From the NCBI GenBank assembly GCA_015060485.1, contig SUYI01000025.1, forward strand, positions 1 through 53,124: DNA of 53,124 nucleotides, in the 5' to 3' direction. Below, piece after piece: positions 22,157-31,733 of the stretch. How positions within the stretch are numbered: position 1 is the first letter of the stretch; each line of letters opens with the position of its first letter. The notes under the pieces were generated by a model, which worked only from the letters and a program-made list of their open reading frames with translations, ran no database searches and was not told the origin of the DNA. This DNA is from Prevotella sp. GTDB lineage: Bacteria; Bacteroidota; Bacteroidia; Bacteroidales; Bacteroidaceae. The position numbers and the translations under genes are program-made.

Positions 22157-24472
22157 TCAGAAGTGGCATGTCAGACCAGCTTTCAACTCAAAGGTCTTGG
22201 CGGTAATGTCGTCGTGGCTCTTATAACGGGTTTTGCGGTAGAAGTAACTGCCTGAGATGTTAAGGCTCCACTGCACCCGGAGGTCTATCTCAATGATGGG
22301 ATTGATGACAAACAGGGCTGCATTACCCTTGTCGCCCTGCACGTTCAGATAGTGCAGGTCATCAACTGTTGTCAGATCTTTATCCTCGTACCCTTTCCAT
22401 GTGAACAGCCGGAAATACTTGGCGTGCATGATGAGCCGTCCGAAATGCCCCAGTTCCATATGGGTTTTCGACTTGATGCTGAAGCCGCTGCCCATGTTGT
22501 AGTCGCGCTCGATGACGTTGAAGTAGTCGCTCTTCGTGCCACCAAGCAGGATTGCACTGAGGAAGATGCGCTGCTCCAGCCGCGACAAGGCTCCCACCTT
22601 GGGCAGCGAAAAGATAAAGCCCGGTCCGAAGGCAGCAGCTTCGCTGATGCGATAGGGAGTCAGGTCGGAGCCGTCCTTTACTGGTTTCGAGTCGTAGTAG
22701 TTGAAGTGCTGGTAGATACCGAACTCGCCCGCCATCTCGTTGCGGTCGAGAATGGGCGTGCTCCAGATGCGTCCCAGCACGTTCAGCGTATTCACCAAGG
22801 GCTGATTGCCGCTGAGTCCGAAGGTAACGTCCACGTCGAAAAAATCGTAGGGCGTCGTGTGCCGCTCGCCGTCCACAGGTGTGCCATAGCTCAGGAACAT
22901 ATTGACGTAAGGGGTGTATTCGCCACGGAACATTGCCCCGTCGTCGGCCAGATAGCGCACACCGGCAGAGACAGAGAAGTCGATAGGCAGCGCATCGTAG
23001 TCATGATACTTATAGTTGGTGCTTCTGACGCGCCACGCATCGCCACTGATGATGCGGTGGATGCCTTGTATTGGATTGATGATGGCTCCGGCAGCCTCGC
23101 GCAGGAAACGACGGAAGCCGCGGCTGCGGTCGTCGAGCGGCAGTTTGCTCAGGCGGTGGGTCATCTCGCCCAGTGCGATGCCGCCGAAGGTGGTGGCAAT
23201 GACATCGTTGATGGCGGGTGGTTCCGTCTCGCCAAAAAATTCCCACATCAGCGAACCGCCCAGCGAGTAAGGTGCCGACTCCCAGAACGAGAGTCCGTTG
23301 GTGCGGGCAGCATTGAAGTAGAGGTTGCCATGATAGGGATGAGCAAACATGTTGGTAATGAACACATCGTTGTCCCATACGAAACCCGTCTCGAAGTTGT
23401 GGCGGATGCTGCGCAAGGTGGTTTGGGCAAAATCCTCGCGGGTGACATAGCGGTCGAAGAGATGCACACCTGCATTGATGCCGAATACTTCGGCAGCGGC
23501 CAGCCACGGGCGTTTCTTCGGTCTGAGTGCCAAGATGCTGTCGCCCGATACCTTTTGGCCATCACGATTTGGAGTCCAAATGTCGTCAGCGGTTCTGCGT
23601 GACTGCCGGATAGTGATGCCCAGTTCTGCCAGCGGACGGTTGCGATAGCTCTTGAAGCCGCTGTAATAGCGCGTAGTGCCCCATCCGACGGAGGCGAAGA
23701 CACCCAGATGCTTGGTCAACTGGTAATCGGCATTGATGCGTGCCTGGAGGGAGAAAAGCCGTTCGGGTTTGTCGTTGGAATGTTGCTCGAAGGTTTCCAC
23801 ATGATAGAAACCCAGGTCACCGCTCAGGGTCAACTTAGGAGTCACGGGGAAGTACTGCCCCAGGCGATAGAACAAAGCCCCTGAGAACTTCTCGTCGAGT
23901 CCCATGAAGTGGGTACCTACACCAATGATGCTGTAGGTGCTGCGGTTACGTAAGCGCAAAGCGAAGTTGGTTTTGGTAGAGGTACCGCCAGAGAACATGT
24001 AGTCGATGGTTGTCGTGGGGTTGATGTTCACCAGTCCTATCTTGCGGGTGATGGTGTCGTGGGTGATATTGACAAGTCCCACCTGCCAGCCCCTGGGGTG
24101 CGCACGTGCCACGTTGACAAGTCCGAACTGTGCCCCGTTGAGCGAGTCGGCATAGTTGACGGCTGCCAACTGCAGACCGCGCATGTAGGCGGACGAGACA
24201 TTCAGCAGTCCTGAAATTTGCATTCCCTTTGGCAGACCTCGCGAGATATTGCTCACACCACTGAGCTGCACGCCTCGGAATGCCCTTGCCGACATGTTGG
24301 AGAAGCCTGATAGCTGCAGTCCCTTGCCTCCGTCGGTGGCAATGTTAGAAACGATGCCAAGTTGGACGCTCTTCGTCGAGTCCTGAACGCTGACGATGCC
24401 CACTGGCGAATGTTGTGCCATAGCCGCGACGGGCAACAGCATGAGGATGAGTAGTATTTGTTTCTTGTTCAT
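22157..24472 (-). CDS. DUF3943 family outer-membrane-type protein
   Basis: 771 residues with a signal peptide (ILLILMLLPVAAMAQ). Residues ~20-160 contain repeated GLQLSGFSN / GVQLSGVSN / GMQISGLLN motifs of about 21-22 residues, a beta-repeat seen in several Bacteroidetes outer-membrane proteins. The DUF3943 core is at ~385-480: FVWDNDVFITNMFAHPYHG, YFNAARTNGLSFWES, GSLMWEFFGE. The rest is beta-rich, consistent with a barrel or surface-layer protein. Function is unknown. It lies 12 nt downstream of the DUF4421 gene and is probably in one operon with it and the AraC gene. Confidence 0.85.
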   Translation of the reverse strand: MNKKQILLILMLLPVAAMAQHSPVGIVSVQDSTKSVQLGIVSNIATDGGKGLQLSGFSNMSARAFRGVQLSGVSNISRGLPKGMQISGLLNVSSAYMRGLQLAAVNYADSLNGAQFGLVNVARAHPRGWQVGLVNITHDTITRKIGLVNINPTTTIDYMFSGGTSTKTNFALRLRNRSTYSIIGVGTHFMGLDEKFSGALFYRLGQYFPVTPKLTLSGDLGFYHVETFEQHSNDKPERLFSLQARINADYQLTKHLGVFASVGWGTTRYYSGFKSYRNRPLAELGITIRQSRRTADDIWTPNRDGQKVSGDSILALRPKKRPWLAAAEVFGINAGVHLFDRYVTREDFAQTTLRSIRHNFETGFVWDNDVFITNMFAHPYHGNLYFNAARTNGLSFWESAPYSLGGSLMWEFFGETEPPAINDVIATTFGGIALGEMTHRLSKLPLDDRSRGFRRFLREAAGAIINPIQGIHRIISGDAWRVRSTNYKYHDYDALPIDFSVSAGVRYLADDGAMFRGEYTPYVNMFLSYGTPVDGERHTTPYDFFDVDVTFGLSGNQPLVNTLNVLGRIWSTPILDRNEMAGEFGIYQHFNYYDSKPVKDGSDLTPYRISEAAAFGPGFIFSLPKVGALSRLEQRIFLSAILLGGTKSDYFNVIERDYNMGSGFSIKSKTHMELGHFGRLIMHAKYFRLFTWKGYEDKDLTTVDDLHYLNVQGDKGNAALFVINPIIEIDLRVQWSLNISGSYFYRKTRYKSHDDITAKTFELKAGLTCHF

Positions 24473-24484
24473 AGTACAATTTCA

Positions 24485-25471
24485 TTATAATCTGATACCC
24501 ATAAAGGCTCTTAGTCTCCATTTCCTGTAATTGATGTCGATACGATTGTCGCCGAGGAAAGAATTATTCATAACAAAGGTAGCACCGGTAAAATACTTCC
24601 TGTTGAAGTGATATACAACAGATGCCCGTTCGGTTAGGATAAAGTCAGGAAATCTGGTGTCCATATCCCTGCGCTCACCATTCACTTCTACATTATTGCG
24701 GTTGGCAACAACCAGAGTCGGCAATACTGATAGATGGAGCAGCAAATGCCTGCCTATGACGAAATTGTAGGCGTATCCGCCACCGACAGCAAAGTGACCG
24801 ACGTAGATTCTCAGCTCTGATGCCTCAGCAGGCTTCTCATCAGTGGTCTTGATACGTCCGCCGAGGTATGAAAGTCCCACCAGCCAGGAGCCGGCACTGC
24901 GCTTTTGGACGTAAGACTGGGTAAAGGCGGCAGGGTATGAGAACCGCCGTCCGTTGAACGCATAGTATCCATCGACTATGAGCATCTTCATGTCGGCCAT
25001 GCCACGCTCCAGATACACATCTTTCCCGTTGAAAGAGACGGGGCCGGAGAGTGTGCGTGAGTCCTGATAGATCACATCGATGCCGTAGCGGTTGCCGTAT
25101 GCATTCACGTTTAGTTCGTAGTCCTTATTGCGCCCACTCAGGCTGCCTGGGTTCAGGGCCAGACCGGCAGTGATTCCTTTATAGCTGGCTCCGATACTGA
25201 GCGTTGCCTTATGGGCGGTACTGAGTTTGCTGCTGCCCTCAGCTCCATTGACACGACGGTGGATGTTGAAGACAGCACCGGAAACGTTGGTACGCAATTT
25301 TAGCGTGAGCTTTCCTTCCGGGCGACTGATGTAGTTGGTATCGTATGTCACTTTATTATATTTTGCGGTCAACACGATGTCCACCTTTGCCTTGAACAGT
25401 TCCCTGCGGGTCTGTCCGAAACAATTCAAGGCTGCGCTGGCAGCAAGCCATAATATGAATAACTTCTTCAT
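24485..25471 (-). CDS. DUF4421 family outer-membrane-type protein
   Basis: 328 residues. Signal peptide MKKLFILWLAASAALNCFG. The body reads as an antiparallel beta-barrel typical of DUF4421: TYDTNYISRPEGKLTLKLR, LSIGASYKGITAGLALNPG, RYGIDVIYQDSRTLSG and a C-terminal strand ending RAFMGIRL. The start overlaps the AraC stop by 4 bp, so translation is probably coupled. Unknown function, outer membrane inferred. Confidence 0.85.
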   Translation of the reverse strand: MKKLFILWLAASAALNCFGQTRRELFKAKVDIVLTAKYNKVTYDTNYISRPEGKLTLKLRTNVSGAVFNIHRRVNGAEGSSKLSTAHKATLSIGASYKGITAGLALNPGSLSGRNKDYELNVNAYGNRYGIDVIYQDSRTLSGPVSFNGKDVYLERGMADMKMLIVDGYYAFNGRRFSYPAAFTQSYVQKRSAGSWLVGLSYLGGRIKTTDEKPAEASELRIYVGHFAVGGGYAYNFVIGRHLLLHLSVLPTLVVANRNNVEVNGERRDMDTRFPDFILTERASVVYHFNRKYFTGATFVMNNSFLGDNRIDINYRKWRLRAFMGIRL

Positions 25472-26370
25472 AGACTGCCTTGCATTTGATATTCGCGTGG
25501 TGTACAGCCGACGTGCTCACGGAAATACTTGCCGAAGAACGAAGGATTGGGGAAGGCGAGCAGTTCGCTTACCTGTTGCACAGAGTACTGTCCGCTACGC
25601 AACAGGGTTTTGGCGTTTAGCAGCACGTAGTCACGAATCCATTCCATCGGCTGGCGGCCGCTGATATCCTTGACGACATGACTGAGATATTTGGCAGATA
25701 TGCAGAGGCGGTCGGCATAGAAACTCACCTGACGACTCTCATGATGATGCTCGCGCACATCCTGCAGGAAGCGGTTGAAGAGCCGTTCTTGATGCGACAG
25801 CTCAGTCTGGTGGGATCGCTCCTCCTCAATGCACTGCACGAAGAGCGCACTGAGCACCGTGACGTGGGCACGTATGGCCTCGGCGAGATAGGCGAAATGC
25901 TCGTCGCCCATCAGTTGGCGCATCAGGCGGTAATGGCTGACGGCCATCTGCAGGTAGTCGGCTGAGAGGTGAATCTTGGCCGGGTCGCGCAGGATGTAAT
26001 TGCGCAGTTGCTGCGAGATGGTATTCTTTGATGTCTCGTTATAGACTTCCTCAGAAAAGCAAATCATGCACAGCTGGCAGTCAGGGGTCACCAGCACGTC
26101 CTGTCCAATAGTGGAGGGAGCGAGGATAAGTACGTCGCCCGGCCGTACTTCATAGTCCATCAGGTTCAGCTTCAGTGTCATGCGGCCTTGCGTACATATC
26201 ATAATTGTAGCGAAGTCGATGCGCTTGGGTGAGCCACTGGCCAGTTGTGAATCGCTGTTCAGGTCGAACGCCATATCCATGTTGTCGTTCAGCAACACGC
26301 TTCGTCCCATCGTCCGAGCGTGTTCATGGTCGAAAATGGAGGAGAGCATCAGGTAGTCTATTCTGTTCAT
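25468..26370 (-). CDS. AraC-family transcriptional regulator (efflux-linked)
   Basis: About 300 residues. The N-terminal cupin-like sensor domain (PGDVLILAPSTIGQDVLV) is followed by a linker and a C-terminal double helix-turn-helix: ISAKYLSHVVKDISGRQPMEW and VSELLAFPNPSFFGKYFREH, ending TPREYQMQG. The start at 26370 is 20 nt downstream of a -7 box; the longer frame to 26463 starts upstream of it. It is divergent from the TolC-HlyD-MFS operon and co-directional with the DUF4421/DUF3943 genes, so it may control both. Confidence 0.88.
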   Translation of the reverse strand: MNRIDYLMLSSIFDHEHARTMGRSVLLNDNMDMAFDLNSDSQLASGSPKRIDFATIMICTQGRMTLKLNLMDYEVRPGDVLILAPSTIGQDVLVTPDCQLCMICFSEEVYNETSKNTISQQLRNYILRDPAKIHLSADYLQMAVSHYRLMRQLMGDEHFAYLAEAIRAHVTVLSALFVQCIEEERSHQTELSHQERLFNRFLQDVREHHHESRQVSFYADRLCISAKYLSHVVKDISGRQPMEWIRDYVLLNAKTLLRSGQYSVQQVSELLAFPNPSFFGKYFREHVGCTPREYQMQGSL

Positions 26371-26389
26371 ATCTTCCGTATTTTTGCTG

Positions 26390-26397
26390 CAAAGATA
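26390..26397 (-). promoter_or_regulatory. -7 box of the AraC gene
   Basis: TATCTTTG on the minus strand, predicted leader about 14 nt. The opposite-facing efflux operon has only a near match, GAACTTTG at 26507-26514, which may depend on an activator. Confidence 0.5.
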
Positions 26398-26540
26398 GTG
26401 ATTTAGGGTGGATTTCTGTTCTTTTTTCGCCTTGATTTTGCAAGAAAAGCACCTACAGAACATTTCCCGTCACGTATCGGACGGCATTGTATCGCTGAAA
26501 AGTGCGAACTTTGCAGCCAGAAACAAAAGTAAAACAGATT

Positions 26541-27887
26541 ATGAGACGAACAGTATTGAGTTTATCATTCATCATTTGCAATTTATCATTCAGCGCAGCA
26601 CAGACCATGTCGCTCAAGCAGTGCATTGAGACAGGTTTGGAGCGCAACCTCGGCGTTCGCACGGTGGCCAAGGATGTCAGGACGGCTGACGTGACCCGCA
26701 GCGAAAACCGCTCGAAACTGCTGCCCGTCATCCAGGCGTTCGCGGGCTTTGTAGATAATGTGCATCGCGGCACATCGGTCACCGACGGCTCAGGCATCAG
26801 CAAACTCTTAGGAATGGACGTGCCCTACATGAAAAACCAGGGGCTGCAATACACCGCACAGGGCGGTCTGCAGGCGCAAATGCCTCTCTATGACCACACG
26901 ATATATATAGGCATGAAGATTGCCGACAAGATGAAGGAACTCTCACTGGTGTCATTAGAGAAGGCTCGCGAGGACCTGACGATGCAGATAGCCCAGCTCT
27001 ATTATCTGGCACAGACCACCCGAGAGCAGATTCTATTGACGGAGAAGAATATCCGCTCTCTGGAGTCGCTCGACAGCATCACCCATGCTCTGCGCGATAA
27101 CGGTGTGGTGCTGGCCGTCGATGTGAAGCGCGTGAACATCAACCTGGCCAACCTCCGCGTGACTCGCGACAATGCGCAGGCCGTCTATGAGCAGCAACTG
27201 AACCTGATCCGCTTCACGCTCGATATGTCGCCGGAGACACCGTTGGAGTTGGAGCCGCTGAAGTCGCGTGAGGGCAAACTGGAGCATATCCACTACAATG
27301 GCGTGTCGCCCATGCGCTACGAACTACAGCAACTCGACCTACAGCGCCAACTGACGGAACAGCAGAAGCGTCAGATCAAGGCAGGCTACCTGCCTACACT
27401 ATCACTCGTCGGCAACTTGTCGTGGGCCAACTTCACCGACCGCTTCCACCACTATTTCCACTCGCATGAGTCGAACCACTGGTACAACACCACCTCGTGG
27501 GGGGTGCAACTGAACATCCCCATCTTCGACCGCAACATCAAGCGCAATGCCATCCGCCGTGCGAACATCGGACTCGACAAGCTGACGCTGGCACGCGAGA
27601 TGACTGAGAAGCAGCTGCAGACGCAATACCTCAACGGTCTGAACGACTGGCAGAACAACCGCCGCACGGTAGAGACACAGCGCGAGAACTACCGTCTGGC
27701 CGAGGAGGTGTATAGCGTCGCCGCCAACCAATACCGCGAGGGTGTCACCTCGATGTCGGCACTCCTGCAGGACGAGATGAGCATGACGCAAGCACAAACC
27801 TCGTTCGTCAATGCCGTCTATAAATACCTCGTCAGCGAACTGACGCTATTGAAACTCACAGGACAATTGGATGAACTGACAAAATAA
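26541..27887 (+). CDS. TolC-family outer-membrane efflux protein
   Basis: About 448 residues, first gene of an efflux operon. The signal peptide (VLSLSFIICNLSFSAAQ) is encoded by a simple repeat (26561-26591). The mature protein has the TolC alternation of long helices and beta hairpins: MSLKQCIETGLERNLGVRTV at the N-terminus, VEQ-like helices, the internal repeat NIPIFDRNIKRNAIRRANIG and a final coiled-coil EGVTSMSALLQDEMSMTQAQ. It forms the outer-membrane exit duct for the HlyD/MFS pump that follows. Confidence 0.9.
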   Translation: MRRTVLSLSFIICNLSFSAAQTMSLKQCIETGLERNLGVRTVAKDVRTADVTRSENRSKLLPVIQAFAGFVDNVHRGTSVTDGSGISKLLGMDVPYMKNQGLQYTAQGGLQAQMPLYDHTIYIGMKIADKMKELSLVSLEKAREDLTMQIAQLYYLAQTTREQILLTEKNIRSLESLDSITHALRDNGVVLAVDVKRVNINLANLRVTRDNAQAVYEQQLNLIRFTLDMSPETPLELEPLKSREGKLEHIHYNGVSPMRYELQQLDLQRQLTEQQKRQIKAGYLPTLSLVGNLSWANFTDRFHHYFHSHESNHWYNTTSWGVQLNIPIFDRNIKRNAIRRANIGLDKLTLAREMTEKQLQTQYLNGLNDWQNNRRTVETQRENYRLAEEVYSVAANQYREGVTSMSALLQDEMSMTQAQTSFVNAVYKYLVSELTLLKLTGQLDELTK

Positions 27888-27899
27888 AAAGATACAACT

Positions 27900-28961
27900 A
27901 TGGCAGAAGAAAAGAAACAAGCAAAAAAGTGGGGCCCGATGCAGTGGGTGATGACCGTGCTGGGCGTGTGTGTGTTAATCTGGGGTGTGGCCGAGGGCGT
28001 GATGCTCTTTGTCGATCATACGGAGAACGAGACGAGCGACGACGCTCAGGTGGAGCAGTACGTGACGCCCATCAACATCCGGGCGACGGGCTACATCGAG
28101 CGCATCTGCTTCCGCGAGCATCAGCAGGTGAGGAAGGGCGACACGCTCCTGGTGCTCGACCAGCGCGAGTATCGCATCCAACTGGCTCAGGCCGAGGCCA
28201 ACCTGAAGGATGCCGAGGCAGGAGCCGTGGGCGTGGACGCTACGGTGAACCGCACACAGACGAACACAGCCGTGTTCGATTCGAGCATTGCCGAGATTGA
28301 GGTGCGGCTGGCCAAGTTGACGAAGGACGTGGAGCGCTACCGCAACCTCGTGGCCCGCGATGCCGCCACACCGATACAGTTGGAACAGGTGGAGACGGAG
28401 TATAAGGCCACGCAAGCCCGACTGGAAGCCGCCCGTCGGCAGAAGGCTACGGCACAGGCCGGCGTGAGCGAGGCTTCGACGAAGAAGGCCAACACCGAGG
28501 CTGCCATCCAGCGTGCGAAGGCTGCACTGGAGCAGGCACGGCTGAACCTGAGCTATACGGTGGTCACGGCTCCCTGCGACGGACAGATTGGTCGCCGCAA
28601 CATTGAGGAGGGCCAGTTTATAGCCGCTGGCACACCGATTACGAACATCATCCCTGAGCAGGCCAAGTGGGTCATCGCCAACTTCCGCGAGACGCAGACG
28701 GAGAAACTGCGCGTGGGTCAGGAGGTGACGATTACCATCGATGCCATCAAGGGGCGCGAATACAAGGGACATATCACGTCGATAGCCGGTGCCACGGGCT
28801 CGAAGTTCTCGGCCGTGCCCACGGACAATTCGGCTGGCAACTTCGTAAAGATTCAGCAGCGCATACCCGTGCGCATCGACTTCGACGGACTGCAGCAGGA
28901 GGACTACAACCAGATGGCTGCAGGCATGATGGCGGTAATTAAGGTAAAAGTGAAAGAGTGA
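27900..28961 (+). CDS. HlyD/EmrA-family membrane fusion protein
   Basis: 353 residues. A short cytoplasmic N-terminus and one membrane segment (WVMTVLGVCVLIWGVAEGVML) are followed by a split lipoyl domain (VRKGDTLLVLDQREY and APCDGQIGRRNIEEGQFI), a long alpha-helical hairpin (residues ~85-220) and a beta-barrel domain (VGQEVTITIDAIKGREYKG). It bridges the inner-membrane pump to TolC. 12 nt after the TolC gene. Its last residues (KVKVKE) are read from a GTGAAA-type simple repeat that continues into the gap. Confidence 0.92.
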   Translation: MAEEKKQAKKWGPMQWVMTVLGVCVLIWGVAEGVMLFVDHTENETSDDAQVEQYVTPINIRATGYIERICFREHQQVRKGDTLLVLDQREYRIQLAQAEANLKDAEAGAVGVDATVNRTQTNTAVFDSSIAEIEVRLAKLTKDVERYRNLVARDAATPIQLEQVETEYKATQARLEAARRQKATAQAGVSEASTKKANTEAAIQRAKAALEQARLNLSYTVVTAPCDGQIGRRNIEEGQFIAAGTPITNIIPEQAKWVIANFRETQTEKLRVGQEVTITIDAIKGREYKGHITSIAGATGSKFSAVPTDNSAGNFVKIQQRIPVRIDFDGLQQEDYNQMAAGMMAVIKVKVKE

Positions 28962-28978
28962 AAGTGAAAAGAGTGAAG
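28942..28978. repeat. Degenerate GTGAAA-type repeat
   Basis: Variants of gtaaaagtgaaagagtgaaa run across the HlyD stop codon and the gap before the MFS gene. Confidence 0.5.
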
Positions 28979-28997
28979 AATTTGCTACCGCATTGAT

Positions 28998-30617
28998 ATG
29001 GAGAATTCAATCTACAGAGCATGGGTGCCGAAGTGGCTGGCCATCGTGTGGCACATGGTGCTGTTCGTGCCGCTGATGTCGCTGGGCTCTGTGTACAGTG
29101 CCTGTTCGGGCGACACCATCGGGTCGCTGCAGATATGGAGCGAGGACTTTACTTTTGCTTCGCTCTGCGCCATGATAGGCATCGGCGTGATGGCACCCTT
29201 CTTCTACAAGATAGCGTGCTACCGCCGCCACCACCTGATGTTCCTCATCGGCTTCGGTGCGCTGTTCGTGCTCAGTGCCGCCTCGTCGCGCGCCTCCGAC
29301 CCGCTGCTGCTCGGGCTGTTCAGCCTCGTGATGGGAGCCATCCGCTTCGTGCTCATCGTGGCCAACTTCGCAGCCTTCGCCCGCTGCCTGCTGGGAGTTG
29401 ACTTCCGCCACATGCTGGGGCCGCAGGGCGACGGCAAATCGACTAAGGAGTGGGACGATACGGAGCAGAAGAAGTCGATCATGATTCCCGTGGCCAACAT
29501 CTTCTTCATGACCGTCGGACAGCTCGGCACGTGGATTACCGCCTACTATGCCTACCACTACCACTGGCAGGATGTCTATCGGCTGGAGATGCTCATCCTC
29601 TTCGTGCTGATGGTGGGTGTGATAGCGATAGAGAAGTTCAGGGGTTGGGACGAGCGCGACGAATCGGCCGTCAGCGAGGACGACGAGCCGCTGATTGTGA
29701 ACGGCCGCCGCCCGCTGTCGCTGAAGTACATGGGCAACATCACCGCCGCCAGCATCGCCTGGTGTGCTGCCGCCTACGTGCTGGTATATGGCAAGACGCT
29801 CGACTGGTTCCACTCGCCCAAGATTACCGTGGCCTGCGTGCTGTTCTTCGTGTTCCTCTTTGCCAACATCCTCATCGACAAGAATAAGACCGAGGACGAA
29901 CGCTACTTCCGCTACGAGATATGGACTTACAGGAACATCCGCCTGGCTACGGTGCTCTACTGCCTGGCGATGGTGCTCAACACCAGTTCGTCGCTCACCA
30001 ACGCTATAGCCTCCATCGGTCTCTCGCTCGACACCTATCTGAACAACATGCTCGCCAACTGGGCACCGCTGGGCTATCTCATCGGAGCCGTCACCATCAT
30101 CGTGCTGCGCTCGAAGGGCGTCGGCTACAAGTGGGTGTTCGCCATCGGCTTCGGCATCTTCGCCTGGACCATGTGGTTCACCTACAACCAGGTGCAACTG
30201 CAGGCCCGCTACGAGGACATCCGCATGCTCTCCATTGTGCGCAACACGGGCATGTTCATCCTCTACTGCATCTGCATGGTCTATGCCTACCAGCGGTTGC
30301 CCTACCGCCTGATGCCGTCGTGGATCCACATCATGCTCATCAGCCGTTCCGTGATGGGACCCGCCATCGGAGCCGCCATCTACGGTGCCGGCATGCAGCA
30401 CTACCAGCAGCAGTTCATCCACTCGCTGTCGGCCATGAGCGACAATCTGCGCATGGTGAACCTCCAGGCCATGCTGCTCGCCGTGAAGGAGATGGCGGGC
30501 TGGACGCTCTGGGCGTGCCTGGCCATCGTCGTCATCCTGCTCGTCATCCCCTGGCCCCGCCGCAGGCTGAAGCCCGCCGAGATTCCCGAAGACTTCAAGA
30601 CACAATCACCCGCATAG
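28998..30617 (+). CDS. Multi-pass transporter, MFS (EmrB/QacA-like)
   Basis: 539 residues with about 12-14 hydrophobic segments, e.g. LAIVWHMVLFVPLMSLGSVY, MFLIGFGALFVLSAASS, ILFVLMVGVIAIE, WALWACLAIVVILLVIP-type C-terminus. A soluble loop lies near residues 140-160. In this position, behind TolC and HlyD genes, it is the inner-membrane drug or metabolite pump. The motif-A of MFS is not clear, so the family call rests on size, topology and context. Substrate unknown. Confidence 0.8.
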   Translation: MENSIYRAWVPKWLAIVWHMVLFVPLMSLGSVYSACSGDTIGSLQIWSEDFTFASLCAMIGIGVMAPFFYKIACYRRHHLMFLIGFGALFVLSAASSRASDPLLLGLFSLVMGAIRFVLIVANFAAFARCLLGVDFRHMLGPQGDGKSTKEWDDTEQKKSIMIPVANIFFMTVGQLGTWITAYYAYHYHWQDVYRLEMLILFVLMVGVIAIEKFRGWDERDESAVSEDDEPLIVNGRRPLSLKYMGNITAASIAWCAAAYVLVYGKTLDWFHSPKITVACVLFFVFLFANILIDKNKTEDERYFRYEIWTYRNIRLATVLYCLAMVLNTSSSLTNAIASIGLSLDTYLNNMLANWAPLGYLIGAVTIIVLRSKGVGYKWVFAIGFGIFAWTMWFTYNQVQLQARYEDIRMLSIVRNTGMFILYCICMVYAYQRLPYRLMPSWIHIMLISRSVMGPAIGAAIYGAGMQHYQQQFIHSLSAMSDNLRMVNLQAMLLAVKEMAGWTLWACLAIVVILLVIPWPRRRLKPAEIPEDFKTQSPA

Positions 30618-30619
30618 CA

Positions 30620-31591
30620 ATGAAACAAAAAGTATTTAAATCGAAACACCTGCTGGCCCCTGAATACGACAACGAGGTGGCCGCGCTGCTGTTCAAGTAC
30701 AGCGACAACATGGCCGAACTGATGAAGCTCGACCCTAACCCCGCCAAGGAAATGCTGTTAGGCGACAGTTCTGTACAGCCCGATGGACGGCTGACCCTCA
30801 CAAGCCGCTTCGACGGACAGGAGGTGACGCTCTTCGAATATCGGCCCGACGCGGCGGTGGAGGAGCCGCTGCCCGTCGTGTTCTTCATCCACGGAGGCAA
30901 CTTCATCTCCGGCACAGGCGACATGCAGGGGACTGGTATGAAACTGATAGCCAACGAGAACCGAGCCAAGGTGTATAGCCTCGAATATCGGTTGGCCACA
31001 CAAGCCCCGTTCCCCGCAGCCCTGCACGATGCCTACGCAGCGCTGGAATATATCCACGACCATGCCGCAGAACTCGCCATCGACCGCGACCGCATCGTCA
31101 TCTTCGGCGAGAGTGCCGGCGGCGGACTGGCGGCGTGTCTGGCACTCTACACCCGCGACCAAGGCAGGATTCATCCCTGCGGACAGTTGCTCACCTATCC
31201 GATGCTCGACTGCCGCACCGTGACTGCCGACTCGCACTATGATGACCCTTACTGCGGCGAGATCTTCTGGACGCGCAACTACATCAAGCTGGGCTGGGAC
31301 ATGCTGCGCGGCAAGCAGGACATCAGCAGCGACATGCTGTCATACTATTCTGCCGCACTCGCCCCGTCGCTGGCTGGTCTGCCCGAGACCTTCATCACCG
31401 TGGGCACACTCGACCTCTTCGTCCATGAGGACATCGACTATGCCCGGCGGCTCATCGCCTCGGGTGTCAAGACCGAGTTGCACGTCATTCCCGGTGTCTA
31501 TCACGGCTTCGACCTCCTGCAGGCCGACACCCCGCAGACCAAAGAATACATCCGCCTGCGCACAGAAGCTATCCTGCGGATGGTGAAGTAG
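30620..31591 (+). CDS. Alpha/beta hydrolase (hormone-sensitive-lipase-like esterase)
   Basis: 323 residues, last gene of the efflux operon, 2 nt after the MFS stop. Oxyanion-hole motif FFIHGGNFISGTGD, nucleophile elbow FGESAGGGLAA, catalytic Asp in GTLDLFVHEDIDYA and His in GVYHGFD. No signal peptide, so it is cytoplasmic. In this operon it may de-esterify a compound before export or act as a resistance esterase; this is an inference from context. Confidence 0.9.
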   Translation: MKQKVFKSKHLLAPEYDNEVAALLFKYSDNMAELMKLDPNPAKEMLLGDSSVQPDGRLTLTSRFDGQEVTLFEYRPDAAVEEPLPVVFFIHGGNFISGTGDMQGTGMKLIANENRAKVYSLEYRLATQAPFPAALHDAYAALEYIHDHAAELAIDRDRIVIFGESAGGGLAACLALYTRDQGRIHPCGQLLTYPMLDCRTVTADSHYDDPYCGEIFWTRNYIKLGWDMLRGKQDISSDMLSYYSAALAPSLAGLPETFITVGTLDLFVHEDIDYARRLIASGVKTELHVIPGVYHGFDLLQADTPQTKEYIRLRTEAILRMVK

Positions 31592-31688
31592 GTCATGAAC
31601 AGCAAACTCTTCCATGCCGTCTGTGACGAGGCCGTACAGCGTATGCTAATGGATTAAACAGGACAAGCAGTCTTTATCGGAGAATAAA
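31592..31688 (+). other. Gap after the esterase with a 20-codon ORF
   Basis: An ORF of 20 codons (31595-31657, MNSKLFHAVCDEAVQRMLMD) starts 3 nt after the esterase stop. It could be a remnant of a further operon gene. Nothing else is visible. Confidence 0.25.
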
Positions 31689-31724
31689 AACATCCGTGTC
31701 AGTCCTTTTGCTGACACGGATGTT
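31689..31724 (-). terminator. Strong hairpin between convergent genes
   Basis: AACATCCGTGTCAG and CTGACACGGATGTT form a perfect 14-bp stem with loop TCCTTTTG. A T-run follows on the minus strand, so it terminates the small membrane-protein gene and may also stop the efflux operon. Confidence 0.7.
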
Positions 31725-31733
31725 ACATCAGAA

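Noticed and set aside
31595..31657. A 20-codon gene after the esterase
   Set aside because: Too short to assess and without its own signals; recorded only as a possible remnant.
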